Shown here: positions 1 through 7,800 of the stretch, in pieces
How the letters are laid out: the number at the start of each line of letters is the position of its first letter
How positions within the stretch are numbered: position 1 is the first letter of the stretch
Source: Bacteroidales bacterium
Lineage (GTDB): Bacteria; Bacteroidota; Bacteroidia; Bacteroidales; UBA932
Direction of reading: 5' to 3'
Assembly: GCA_024402115.1 (NCBI GenBank)
Contig: JAKSJQ010000040.1
Coordinates: forward strand, 1-17,243
DNA: 17,243 nt
Program-made: the position numbers and the translations under genes
Notes under the pieces: generated by a model
Seen by the model: only the letters and a program-made list of their open reading frames with translations
What the model was told of the DNA's origin: nothing
Databases searched by the model: none

Positions 1-752
1 GACTCAAGAGAACTGTTGATTCTGTAGATACCGAGACAGCAAACATCGTAATAAGCGGCAAGCAGGAGTTTACCGCAGAGGATATCTCCAAAGGATTGTC
101 TTCTTTCAAGGTGCTGAATCCACAGCTGCATATCTGTACTCTTGAGCCTTCTGTAAAGCTCGAGATCTCTATCGTCATCACCAAGGGCCGCGGCTTCGTT
201 CCGGCTGAGGAGGAGAGAGATGAGAACACACCTATCGGTACAATTCCGGTAGATGCAATCTACACCCCTATCCGCAAGGTGAACTGGACAGTAGAGAACT
301 GGCGAGTTGAGCAGAAGACCGACTACGAGAAGCTCATTCTCGAGATTGAGACCGATGGTTCAATCTCTCCGAATGCAGCTCTCCAGGAGGCAGCTAACAT
401 CCTTATCTATCACTTCCGTCTCTTCACAGATGACAAGAAGATCACTCTCGAGTCATCTGAGGGAACAGGCGACAAGCCGCTTGACGAGGATGCACTCCGC
501 ATGAGGCATCTCCTCAATACAAAGCTTTCAGACATGGGTCTCTCAGTGAGAGCATACAACTGTCTCAAGGCTGCAGACATCGATACATTCGCTGACCTCG
601 TATCTTACTCAAGGGCAGAGCTCATGAAGTTCCGCAACTTCGGTAGGAAGTCACTCAACGAAATCGATATCCTCGTAGAGAAGATGAAGCTCTCATTCGG
701 CATGGATGTCAGGAAGTACAATATTGAACCAAAGAAAAAGATCAACGTATAA
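1..752 (+). CDS. rpoA: DNA-directed RNA polymerase subunit alpha, 3' part (5' end outside window)
   Basis: The alpha subunit nucleates RNA polymerase assembly and contacts activators and UP elements. The frame is open from the window edge (first whole codon at base 3), so the gene begins upstream; about 250 residues are present, against roughly 330 for the family. The N-terminal domain part contains FKVLNP and the conserved NKGRG-like stretch TKGRGFVPAEEE. The C-terminal domain follows a linker rich in acidic residues and has the classic LSVRAYNCLKAA helix, whose Arg corresponds to the DNA-contacting Arg265 of E. coli, then FRNFGRKSLNEI. The TTG at 96 is internal and not a start. The stop codon lies 3 bp before rplQ, the usual alpha-operon order, so the two are cotranscribed. 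The identification is secure. Confidence 0.97.
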   Translation, partial: LKRTVDSVDTETANIVISGKQEFTAEDISKGLSSFKVLNPQLHICTLEPSVKLEISIVITKGRGFVPAEEERDENTPIGTIPVDAIYTPIRKVNWTVENWRVEQKTDYEKLILEIETDGSISPNAALQEAANILIYHFRLFTDDKKITLESSEGTGDKPLDEDALRMRHLLNTKLSDMGLSVRAYNCLKAADIDTFADLVSYSRAELMKFRNFGRKSLNEIDILVEKMKLSFGMDVRKYNIEPKKKINV

Positions 753-755
753 ACC

Positions 756-1229
756 ATGAGGCATAATAAAGCAATCAATCATCTTGGTCGCAAGAGCGGT
801 CACCGCAAGGCTCTCCTCTCTAACATGGCTTCATCTCTTATCCTCAATAAGAGAATCAACACAACAGTCGCTAAGGCCAAGGCCCTCAAGACTTTTGTTG
901 AGCCAATCGTAACCAAGTCAAAGGAAGACACAACCCACTCACGTCGTGTCGTTTTCAGCTATCTCAAGGACAAGAACGCAACTTCAGAGCTTTTCCGCAC
1001 AATCGCTCCTAAGATCGCTGACCGTCCAGGTGGATATCTCCGTATCCTCCACACCGGTTTCCGTCAGGGAGACGCAGCTGAGATGGCTCTCATCGAGTTC
1101 GTGGATTTCAACGAGGCAGCTCTCGCTTCAGCTCCTAAGGCTAAGAAGTCTACAACCCGTCGCAGCCGTGCAAAGAAGGCTGAAACAGTTGAGGCTGCTC
1201 CAGCAGCTGAGGCACCAGCAGCAGAGTAA
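756..1229 (+). CDS. rplQ: 50S ribosomal protein L17 (bL17)
   Basis: This is a structural protein of the large ribosomal subunit, located near the exit tunnel. The N terminus [20 protein letters not shown] is the L17 signature, followed by [21 protein letters not shown] and the [19 protein letters not shown] core. At 157 residues it is longer than the E. coli protein (about 127). The extra C-terminal part is a low-complexity Lys/Arg then Ala/Glu/Pro tail, typical of Bacteroidota L17. The ATG is preceded by AAACC with no Shine-Dalgarno and starts 3 bp after the rpoA stop. It is the last gene of the ribosomal operon, with a strong terminator 25 bp downstream. Confidence 0.97.
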   Translation: MRHNKAINHLGRKSGHRKALLSNMASSLILNKRINTTVAKAKALKTFVEPIVTKSKEDTTHSRRVVFSYLKDKNATSELFRTIAPKIADRPGGYLRILHTGFRQGDAAEMALIEFVDFNEAALASAPKAKKSTTRRSRAKKAETVEAAPAAEAPAAE

Positions 1230-1253
1230 TTTTTTAATACTCGATACATCAAG

Positions 1254-1291
1254 AAAACCGGCCGGGGATATCCCGGCCGGTTTCTTTTTTT
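1254..1291 (+). terminator. Rho-independent terminator after rplQ
   Basis: A perfect 12-bp stem (AAACCGGCCGGG at 1255-1266 pairing with CCCGGCCGGTTT at 1272-1283) encloses a 5-nt loop GATAT. After one C there is a run of seven T (1285-1291). It begins 25 bp after the rplQ stop and closes the rpoA-rplQ transcript. This is a textbook intrinsic terminator. Confidence 0.95.
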
Positions 1292-1363
1292 GTAGACACC
1301 TGAAACAATACAGTGCCCGGGGGCAGGCAAACATAACATCCTGCTAATCAGTGACATAAACAG

Positions 1364-1393
1364 TTACCCTTCGGTCGGGAAGCCGAAGGGTAA
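1364..1393. repeat. Intergenic hairpin, copy 1 of TTACCCTTCGG/CCGAAGGGTAA
   Basis: An 11-bp perfect inverted repeat (arms 1364-1374 and 1383-1393) with an 8-nt spacer lies between the rplQ terminator and the pepP-like gene. There is no T run on either side, so it is not a standard intrinsic terminator. The same arms, with a different spacer, recur at 3581-3610 beyond the other end of the two-gene unit. Its role is unknown; a dispersed REP-like palindrome or a protein-binding site are both possible. Confidence 0.75.
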
Positions 1394-1419
1394 ACAGTCA
1401 AAGACCTAAGTATCAGCCA

Positions 1420-1459
1420 GTTACGTTTGCCAAAACAGACGTTACGTTTGCCAAAGCAG
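1420..1459. repeat. Two-copy 21-bp tandem repeat upstream of the pepP-like gene
   Basis: GTTACGTTTGCCAAAACAG (1420-1438) is repeated as GTTACGTTTGCCAAAGCAG (1441-1459), 18 of 19 bases identical, with a 21-bp period, about two helical turns. It lies about 85 bp upstream of the predicted -7 element at 1545. Two in-phase direct repeats upstream of a promoter suit a transcription factor site, but no regulator is known here. Confidence 0.6.
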
Positions 1460-1544
1460 CCAGTCGCGCTAGCCTGAAACCCCAAATGCATGCCGCACCC
1501 CGCTGACGTGATGTTTCACAGTTTCTTTTTTTGTCCCAATTATG

Positions 1545-1552
1545 TATATTTG
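1545..1552 (+). promoter_or_regulatory. Predicted Bacteroidota-type promoter (-7 element) for the pepP-like gene
   Basis: TATATTTG matches the Bacteroides -7 consensus TAnnTTTG exactly and lies 31 bp before the ATG at 1584. A clear -33 TTTG is missing at the usual distance; only TTTC at 1522-1525 is available, so the upstream half is weak. A 6-bp inverted repeat (TTTGGT at 1549-1554, ACCAAA at 1560-1565) overlaps the element and the likely start site. The weak purine motif AGGA at 1577-1580 is the only ribosome-binding candidate. Confidence 0.5.
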
Positions 1553-1583
1553 GTGAATAACCAAAAAACCACATTCAGGAAAC

Positions 1584-3032
1584 ATGTTCAACAAGGAAAT
1601 ATACAAGGCAAGACGCGAGGAACTCGTGCGCAGGATATCAGCCAGTCTTCCTGAGGGAAACAGGGGCATCATTCTTTTTGTCGGCAATGTCGAGGCTCCG
1701 GCTCAGTATAAGGACAACTGTTACAAATGGCGTCAGGACAGCTCCTGGCTCTACTATTTCGGCATCGACGATCCGCGTTACGGCGCCGTGATCGACCTGG
1801 ACGAAGACAGAACCGTGATCTATGCCGACGACGTCGAGATTGGCGACATCATCTGGATGGGCCCGCAGCCTTCAGTCGCTTCAAAGGCAGAGGCCGTCGG
1901 CGTGGCAGAATCGGCTCCTTACGGTACCATGGACAAGATAGTTGCCGCTGCGATTGCCGCAGGCAGGCGCGTGCATTTCCTTCCGCCGTCGAGGTACTAC
2001 AATACCATGAAGCTTGCCGACCTTACCGGCTGTTCTTCTGCCGAAGTCTCACAGGTCAAACCGGGACCTGGCAGACATGCTTCGGAGGAACTCGTCAAAG
2101 CTGTAATCTCGATGCGCCTTGTCAAGGAAGCGTGCGAGATCCAGCAGATCGACGACGCCTGCGTTATCGGCTACGAGATGCATTCCGTTGGACGTGACAG
2201 TATCGTTCCGGGCATCGTCGAGCAGGAAATCGTCGGAAAGATGGAAGGCCTGACCATGTCCAAGGGCTGGGGACCTTCGTTCCCGACCATCCTAACCCAG
2301 CATGGTGAGACCCTTCACAACCACCTCCATGACAAGATCATCGAGCCGGGCAAGCTGATGGTGATCGACGCCGGTGCCGAGAACAACATGCATTATGCTT
2401 CCGATTTCACCCGTACATATCCTACAGGCGGAAGGTTCACCACAAAGCAGCGTGAGGTCTACCAGATCGTCTGCGACTGCAACGAGCTTGCATTCTCGCT
2501 TACCCGTCCGGGCATAACCTACCGCGAGGTCCATCTCGCCACCGCCCGCAAGATGCTCGAGGGGCTGTCTGCTCTCGGCCTTGTGAACGGAGATCTCGAT
2601 ACCATGGTACATGAAGGCATCGCCGGTCTCTTCCAGCCTCACGGCCTGGGACACAACATGGGTATGGACGTACATGACATGGAAGATCTGAACGAGAATC
2701 TCGTGGGTTACGATCCGGATCAGCAGAGGTCGACCCAGCTTGGTCTGGGAAGTCTCAGGATGGCCAGAAAGCTGGTTCCCGGCAATGTCATCACCGACGA
2801 ACCTGGAATCTATTTCATCCCGGCTCTCATCGAACTCTGGAAGAGCGAGGGTACCGGCAAGGGCTTCGTCAATTTCGACAGGCTCGAGAGCTACTATGAC
2901 TTCGGCGGCATACGTCTCGAGGATGATGTGCTCGTGACCGAGACAGGTGCGCGCCGCACCGGTCCGAAGCGTCTTCCAATCACTCCGGACGAGGTCGAGG
3001 CAGCGATGGCCAGGGCAGCTGAAAACAGGTAG
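1584..3032 (+). CDS. pepP: Xaa-Pro aminopeptidase (M24 family, PepP-like)
   Basis: A cytosolic metallopeptidase predicted to remove an N-terminal residue that precedes proline. At 482 residues it fits the two-domain aminopeptidase P layout: an N-terminal creatinase-like domain (about 1-170) and a C-terminal pita-bread catalytic domain (about 175-460). The dimetal ligands are all visible: Asp262 in VIDAG, Asp274 in ASDFTRTYP, His357 in HGLGHNMGMDVHD, Glu406 in TDEPGIYF and Glu446 in GGIRLEDD. His364 in the VHD motif is also kept, so the enzyme should be active. No signal peptide is seen. The start ATG follows a predicted promoter and AGGA. The DUF456 gene follows 21 bp later and is probably cotranscribed. 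The physiological peptide substrates cannot be told from sequence. Confidence 0.9.
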   Translation: MFNKEIYKARREELVRRISASLPEGNRGIILFVGNVEAPAQYKDNCYKWRQDSSWLYYFGIDDPRYGAVIDLDEDRTVIYADDVEIGDIIWMGPQPSVASKAEAVGVAESAPYGTMDKIVAAAIAAGRRVHFLPPSRYYNTMKLADLTGCSSAEVSQVKPGPGRHASEELVKAVISMRLVKEACEIQQIDDACVIGYEMHSVGRDSIVPGIVEQEIVGKMEGLTMSKGWGPSFPTILTQHGETLHNHLHDKIIEPGKLMVIDAGAENNMHYASDFTRTYPTGGRFTTKQREVYQIVCDCNELAFSLTRPGITYREVHLATARKMLEGLSALGLVNGDLDTMVHEGIAGLFQPHGLGHNMGMDVHDMEDLNENLVGYDPDQQRSTQLGLGSLRMARKLVPGNVITDEPGIYFIPALIELWKSEGTGKGFVNFDRLESYYDFGGIRLEDDVLVTETGARRTGPKRLPITPDEVEAAMARAAENR

Positions 3033-3053
3033 GAACCCTCGGAACAAGGTACC

Positions 3054-3542
3054 ATGGACACACTGCTCATAGTCGGCGCAATAGCTCTGGGAATCCTGGG
3101 AATAGTCGGCAGCATCATGCCGGGCCTTCCGGGACCTCCCCTGGGGTGGCTTGGCCTTCTTCTGGCTTATATCGCCGGCGGCACGAACGGGAACGGCCAG
3201 GTCATGACGACCGCTTTCCTGGGAATCTGGCTCGGAGTGACCACTCTGGTCACCATCCTTGACTATGTCGTCCCGGGAATGTTCACCAAGCTCACCGGAG
3301 GCAGCAAATATGCCGGCAGAGGAGCCATCATAGGCCTTTTTGCGGGCATGTTCATACCTCCTGTCGGAATTATCCTTGGTTCGCTTCTGGGGGCCTTTCT
3401 GGCCGAAATTCTGTTTGCCGGCAAAGATCCGGTCTCATCCGTCTCATCAGCCTTCGGAGCCTTCATCGGCTTCCTTTTCGGCACCGGCATCAAGATCATC
3501 ACCTCCGGCCTGATGCTCTATTACATCATAGTGTACATCTAG
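3054..3542 (+). CDS. DUF456 family small membrane protein
   Basis: A 162-residue, very hydrophobic protein with no assigned function. The N-terminal segment (about 4-45) carries the DUF456 hallmark GIVGSIMPGLPGPPLGW, a Gly/Pro-rich membrane hairpin. Further hydrophobic stretches lie near 52-75, 92-120 and 133-161, giving about four membrane segments rich in glycine zippers (GLFAGMFIPP, GSLLGAFLAE). No catalytic or metal-binding motif is seen. The ATG sits in GGTACCATGG, 21 bp after the aminopeptidase stop, so the two are likely one transcript. I do not see a functional link between the two products. Family assignment rests on the PGLPGPPL motif, length and topology. Confidence 0.8.
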   Translation: MDTLLIVGAIALGILGIVGSIMPGLPGPPLGWLGLLLAYIAGGTNGNGQVMTTAFLGIWLGVTTLVTILDYVVPGMFTKLTGGSKYAGRGAIIGLFAGMFIPPVGIILGSLLGAFLAEILFAGKDPVSSVSSAFGAFIGFLFGTGIKIITSGLMLYYIIVYI

Positions 3543-3580
3543 AGCTGCTGCAACTGGCTGATACTAAAGGACTTGACACT

Positions 3581-3610
3581 TTACCCTTCGGCGATTTGGC
3601 CGAAGGGTAA
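3581..3610. repeat. Intergenic hairpin, copy 2 of TTACCCTTCGG/CCGAAGGGTAA
   Basis: A 12-bp perfect inverted repeat (TTACCCTTCGGC at 3581-3592, GCCGAAGGGTAA at 3599-3610) with a 6-nt loop GATTTG lies 38 bp after the DUF456 stop. The outer 11 bp of both arms are identical to the hairpin at 1364-1393, while the spacers differ. It could form a terminator-like RNA stem for the aminopeptidase-DUF456 transcript, but no T run follows. Confidence 0.75.
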
Positions 3611-3661
3611 TTGCTTATATCGCTGCTGCTCAATGGGTTGCAGATGCTTTTACCGGCTTCG

Positions 3662-3731
3662 GAAACAATATACTCCTGCGAGGGCGACCTTTTCCCTGAT
3701 TTATGGGAGCCCGGCAGGAGTATATTGTTTC
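3662..3731. repeat. 70-bp element with perfect 18-bp inverted arms between convergent genes
   Basis: GAAACAATATACTCCTGC (3662-3679) is exactly inverted at 3714-3731. The 34-nt interior has further nested pairing: GGGC 3682-3685 with GCCC 3709-3712, and TCCC 3693-3696 with GGGA 3705-3708. It lies 18 bp beyond the stop of the minus-strand dehydrogenase and about 120 bp beyond the DUF456 stop, so transcripts from both sides run into it. No T run follows on either strand and no target duplication is seen at its ends. A transcription barrier, an RNA 3'-end stabiliser or a small repeat element are all possible. Confidence 0.7.
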
Positions 3732-3749
3732 TGATGAAATGCGATTGTG

Positions 3750-4742
3750 CTACATCGCGTCGAAGATAGTATATCTCTTCCTGATAGTCTTTGCGTAAGG
3801 AATGAGGCTCATGAACTCCTCTTCTGTCCAAGGAACGCACTCGTCGATTATCTCCGTGAGCCCGAGACCGTCGAAATACCTGCGGAGCCTCTCGTATTCG
3901 TCAAGGTCCTTCCTGCAGTATTTCTCGATCATGAGGTGGGCCCATCCGACCTGAAGACCGTGAATGGTCGACTTTTCAGGGAAATACTCATCTATCGCGT
4001 GGCTGATCAGATGCTCGGAACCGCTGGCTCCGCGGGAATTGCCCGTCATGATCATCGACATGCCCGAAAGGATGAGTCCGCTTGCGAGGTCGTGGAGGAA
4101 AGAATCGCTTTCAAGATCCTCCGCCTTGTACTTGAACAGAGACTCCGGTGCAGATTTCGCGAGCATGAGCGCAAGCTCCTCGATAGGCTCTCCCGTATTC
4201 TTGTTGGCGATCATCCAGTCCTTGACTGCAGAATCGTTCGATATGACGTCAGCCACACCTGCAAGGGTAAGCTTCTTTGGAGAGCGCGCCACAACACCGA
4301 AATCCACGAGGATTCCAAGCGGCGGCTGTACTGAATAGCTTCTCTTCCTGCCTCCTGAAACGAGTCTGGCCACTGCGGAGCAGAGAGAGTCGTTGGAGAG
4401 TGTTGTCGGGATGGTGATGAAAGGGATGTTGCACCTTTCTCCAATGTACTTGACCTGGTCGATCACGCTGCCTCCTCCGAATCCGAAAAGAAGAGCATCA
4501 AGGCCGTTGATCTTTCCTGCAAGCTCGATGGCCTCGGAGGCCTCTCCGCCCTTGACGAAGAGAATCTCGGAGAACTCATTGATGTTGAGCAGCTCCTTGT
4601 ATTCTTCGAAAAGCCACTCCTGAGTGACCAGGATCTTGTTGGAATAGTAGAAGTGGGCGTCCTTCAGGATCCAGTCTATGTTTTTCAGAATATCCCGGCC
4701 AATCTTGATCAGTGCCGGTGCCTTCAGTTCCTTGTAGTACAT
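3750..4742 (-). CDS. sn-glycerol-1-phosphate dehydrogenase-like protein (iron-containing alcohol dehydrogenase superfamily)
   Basis: Predicted NAD(P)H-dependent oxidoreductase of the AraM/EgsA type, which reduces dihydroxyacetone phosphate to sn-glycerol 1-phosphate. The 330 residues show the dinucleotide-binding GFGGGSVIDQVKY (about 87-99), the IPTTLSND loop (111-118), and three likely metal ligands: Asp165 in AGVADVISND, His244 or His248 in GSEHLISHAIDEY, and His261 in STIHGLQVG. These motifs favour the G1P dehydrogenase group over 3-dehydroquinate synthase or glycerol dehydrogenase, which belong to the same superfamily. It lies 91 bp after carB on the same strand, but a predicted promoter in that gap suggests its own transcription. 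No prenyltransferase partner (PcrB/GGGPS-like) is in the window, so the pathway stays open. The start ATG has no Shine-Dalgarno. Confidence 0.72.
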   Translation of the reverse strand: MYYKELKAPALIKIGRDILKNIDWILKDAHFYYSNKILVTQEWLFEEYKELLNINEFSEILFVKGGEASEAIELAGKINGLDALLFGFGGGSVIDQVKYIGERCNIPFITIPTTLSNDSLCSAVARLVSGGRKRSYSVQPPLGILVDFGVVARSPKKLTLAGVADVISNDSAVKDWMIANKNTGEPIEELALMLAKSAPESLFKYKAEDLESDSFLHDLASGLILSGMSMIMTGNSRGASGSEHLISHAIDEYFPEKSTIHGLQVGWAHLMIEKYCRKDLDEYERLRRYFDGLGLTEIIDECVPWTEEEFMSLIPYAKTIRKRYTIFDAM

Positions 4743-4754
4743 GTCTTATTGCAA

Positions 4755-4802
4755 TTGCATCAGTCCGGAGCCCCGCGGGGAGGATTCTCCAAACTGATGC
4801 AA
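4755..4802. repeat. Inverted repeat between carB and the dehydrogenase gene
   Basis: TTGCATCAGT (4755-4764) is exactly inverted as ACTGATGCAA (4793-4802). The interior can pair further (GGAG 4767-4770 with CTCC 4787-4790, around a CCCCGCGGGG palindrome). On the minus strand one arm overlaps the predicted -7 element and the likely transcription start, while the other arm lies 12 bp before the dehydrogenase ATG. It may be a two-site operator, or a hairpin in read-through RNA from carB. No T run follows, so it is not a clear terminator. Confidence 0.6.
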
Positions 4803-4830
4803 AATTAGCAATTATTGTATAAAAAGACAA
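4800..4830 (-). promoter_or_regulatory. Predicted Bacteroidota-type promoter for the glycerol-1-phosphate dehydrogenase-like gene
   Basis: On the minus strand TAATTTTG (4800-4807) matches the -7 consensus TAnnTTTG exactly. A TTG at 4828-4830 lies 20 bp upstream, at a distance fitting the -33 element. The region is AT-rich and begins right at the carB stop codon. It also has a direct repeat of AATAATTG upstream of the -7 element. This places a start site roughly 50 bp before the ATG at 4742. Confidence 0.55.
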
Positions 4831-4833
4831 TTA

Positions 4834-7800
4834 TTAGTACTCATCCCAGCTCTTGATGTCCAGATCGTCCAGCGACATGGTGCAGAAAGCGTTGATGAAG
4901 CTGCTGGCGAGACGGGCATTCGTGATGAGCGGGATGTTGAGGTCGATTGCCGCGCGGCGTACCTTGTATCCGTTGCTGAGCTCGAGCGTCGTGAGGTCAC
5001 GCGGGATGTTCACAACCATGTCGATCTTTCTGCCGTGCATCAGGTCAAGCGCGCGCGGGAGATCGGATGATGTGTCGCTAGGCCATGCTACCATCGTGTT
5101 CTCGATGCCGTAGTCACTCAGGTACCTGCTGGTGCCGCCGGTAGCATAGATCTTATATCCGTTTTCGAAGAGCATGCGTGCAGCCTCGAGCATCTCTGCT
5201 TTCTGCTTTGCGCCTCCGGTGGAGAGGAGCACGCTCTTCTTCGGAATTCTCAGACCTACGGCGAGAAGGCTCTTGATGAGGGCTGCCTGGGAATTCTCTC
5301 CGATACAGCCAACCTCTCCGGTGGAAACCATGTCCACTCCGAGAACAGGGTCAGCATTCTGCAGACGGTTGAATGAGAACTGGCTGGCCTTGATGCCGAC
5401 ATACTCCAGATCGAAGATCGTCTTGTTAGGCTTCTCGACAGGAAGTCCGAGCATCACTCTGGTAGCAAGGTCGATGAGGTTTATCTTGAGAACCTTGCTC
5501 ACGAACGGGAATGAACGTGAAGCGCGGAGATTGCACTCGATCACCTTAACATTGTTCTGATGGGCGAGGAACTGGATGTTGAACGGTCCGCTGATATGGA
5601 GTTCCCTGGCAATCTGCTTGGATATCTTCTTGATCCTGCGGGCTGTCTCGACATAAAGCTTCTGAGGAGGGAACTGGATGGTTGCGTCTCCGGAGTGCAC
5701 ACCGGCATATTCGACATGCTCGCTGATTGCGTATGCGATGATTTCTCCGTCCTGCGCCACGGCATCCATCTCCACCTCCTTGTTGTGCTGCATGAACTGC
5801 GATACGACAACAGGGTGCTTCTTCGATACGTCGGCGGCCATCTTGAGGAACTTCTCAAGCTCATCCTGGTTCGAACAAACGTTCATCGCGGCGCCTGAAA
5901 GCACATACGAAGGACGGACGAGGACAGGGAAACCTACCTTTGAGATGAACTTCTGGATGTCGTCCATCGAGGTGAGAGCACTCCACTCAGGCTGGTCCAC
6001 ACCGATACGCCCGAGCATTGCGCTGAATTTCTCACGGTCCTCGGCGTTGTCGATGTACTTTGCCTGGGTACCGAGTATCCTGATTCCACGCGCATCAAGC
6101 TTCATGGCGAGATTGTTCGGAATCTGACCTCCGGTCGAGAGAATTGTGCCGTAAGGCTGCTCCAGCTCGAGGATATCGAGAACTCTCTCGAAGGTGAGCT
6201 CGTCGAAATAGAGCCTGTCGCACATGTCGTAGTCCGTCGATACGGTCTCAGGGTTATAGTTGATCATGACGCTGCGGTAACCATTCCGGCGTACCGTATT
6301 CAGCGCCTGAACGCCGCACCAGTCGAACTCGACTGAAGATCCGATCCTGTAGGCACCGCTGCCGAGAACGACCACTGACCTGCCGTCATTCTCGAAGTCG
6401 ATGTCATGAGCGACACCGCTGTAGGTGAGGTAGAGGTAGTTGGTCTGTGCAGGATACTCTGCCGCGAGGGTGTCGATCTGCTTGACGTAAGGGACGATGC
6501 CCAGTTCCTTTCTGAGTGCCCTGACCCTGAGGAGGGATCCGTCAGAGTCATTCTTTGTGTCGAGGCCAATGGCGCGCGCGATCTGGAAGTCGGTGAAGCC
6601 GGCTATCTTCGCATTCTTCAGAAGCTCGGAAGGAAGCTCTTCGGGTCCCTTGCATTTCTTGAGCTCGAGATTGATTCCGTAGATCTTCTCAAGCTTGTAG
6701 AGGAACCATTTGTCGATCTTTGTGATATCGTGGATGCGGTCCACACTCCAGCCCTGCTCGAAAGCCTTCTCGATAACGAGAAGACGCTTGTCTGTAGGAG
6801 CGGCGAGCGAACCCTCGATATCCTCGACGACGATTTCCTTGTTGTCGACGAATCCGTGAAGACCCTGTCCCACCATTCTGAGACCTTTCTGGATCACTTC
6901 CTCGAAATTGCGTCCTATGGCCATGATCTCGCCGACGGACTTCATGCTCGATCCGAGGTGCTTGTCCACACCGCGGAATTTGCTGAGGTCCCAGCGTGGG
7001 ATCTTGCAGACAACATAGTCGAGAGCAGGCTCGAAGAAAGCGCTGGTGGTCTTGGTGACGGAGTTCTTCAGGTCGAAGAGACCGTAGCCGAGACCGAGCT
7101 TTGCAGCCACGAAAGCGAGAGGGTATCCTGTCGCCTTTGAAGCGAGAGCGGAAGAACGGCTCAGACGGGCATTGACCTCGATGACTCTGTAGTCTTCCGA
7201 ATCAGGGTCGAAGGCGTACTGGACGTTGCATTCGCCCACGATTCCGATATGGCGCACGATCTTGATGCTGAGTGCGCGGAGCTTGTGGTATTCCGAATTG
7301 GTGAGAGTCTGGGAAGGAGCGATCACGATCGATTCTCCGGTATGGATTCCGAGAGGGTCGAAATTCTCCATGTTGCAGACCGTGATACAGTTGTCGAAAC
7401 GGTCGCGGACAACTTCATACTCGATCTCCTTCCAGCCCTTGAGGCTCTTCTCCACGAGTACCTGCGGCGAGAATGAAAATGCCTTCTCCGCAAGTTCGTT
7501 GAGCTGCTGCTCGTTGTCGCAGAATCCCGATCCGAGTCCTCCGAGAGCGTATGCCGCCCTGAGGATGACCGGATAGCCGAGTGCAGAGGCTGCCTTGCGT
7601 GCCTGCTCGATTGTCTCGCAGGCTTCGCTCTTGATCGTCTTGACTTCGATCTCGTTAAGTTTCTCCACGAAGAGCTCGCGGTCCTCGGTGTCGATGATGG
7701 CCTGGACAGGTGTTCCCAGTACCTTGAGGTCGTATTTCTCGAGAATGCCTTCCTTGTAGAGCTCGACACCGCAGTTCAGGGCGGTCTGTCCTCCGAATGC

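Noticed and set aside
96..752. TTG at 96 as the start of a 218-residue protein
   Set aside because: The frame is open to the window edge and the upstream residues continue the RpoA sequence, so this is an internal codon of a truncated gene.
1364..1459. CRISPR array or riboswitch in the 1292-1583 gap
   Set aside because: There are only two tandem copies with a 2-bp spacer and one hairpin; no array structure and no known riboswitch core could be recognised.
1469..1687. 72-codon minus-strand frame divergent from the aminopeptidase gene
   Set aside because: It overlaps the aminopeptidase start and its predicted promoter and has no recognisable motif.
2292..3047. Long open frame antisense to the aminopeptidase gene (251 codons, minus strand)
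   Set aside because: It lies wholly opposite a gene with complete catalytic motifs, and its translation shows no recognisable domain. Long antisense frames are a by-product of codon bias here; similar ones lie opposite carB (6406-7140) and the CoA-transferase gene (9781-10716).
3662..3731. Insertion sequence or MITE with target duplication
   Set aside because: The arms are perfect, but no direct repeat flanks them and there is no transposase; kept only as an inverted repeat of unknown role.
3526..3840. Open frame on the minus strand across the 3543-3749 gap (104 codons)
   Set aside because: It begins inside the dehydrogenase gene in another frame, runs through the inverted repeats and shows no family motif; the gap looks structural, not coding.
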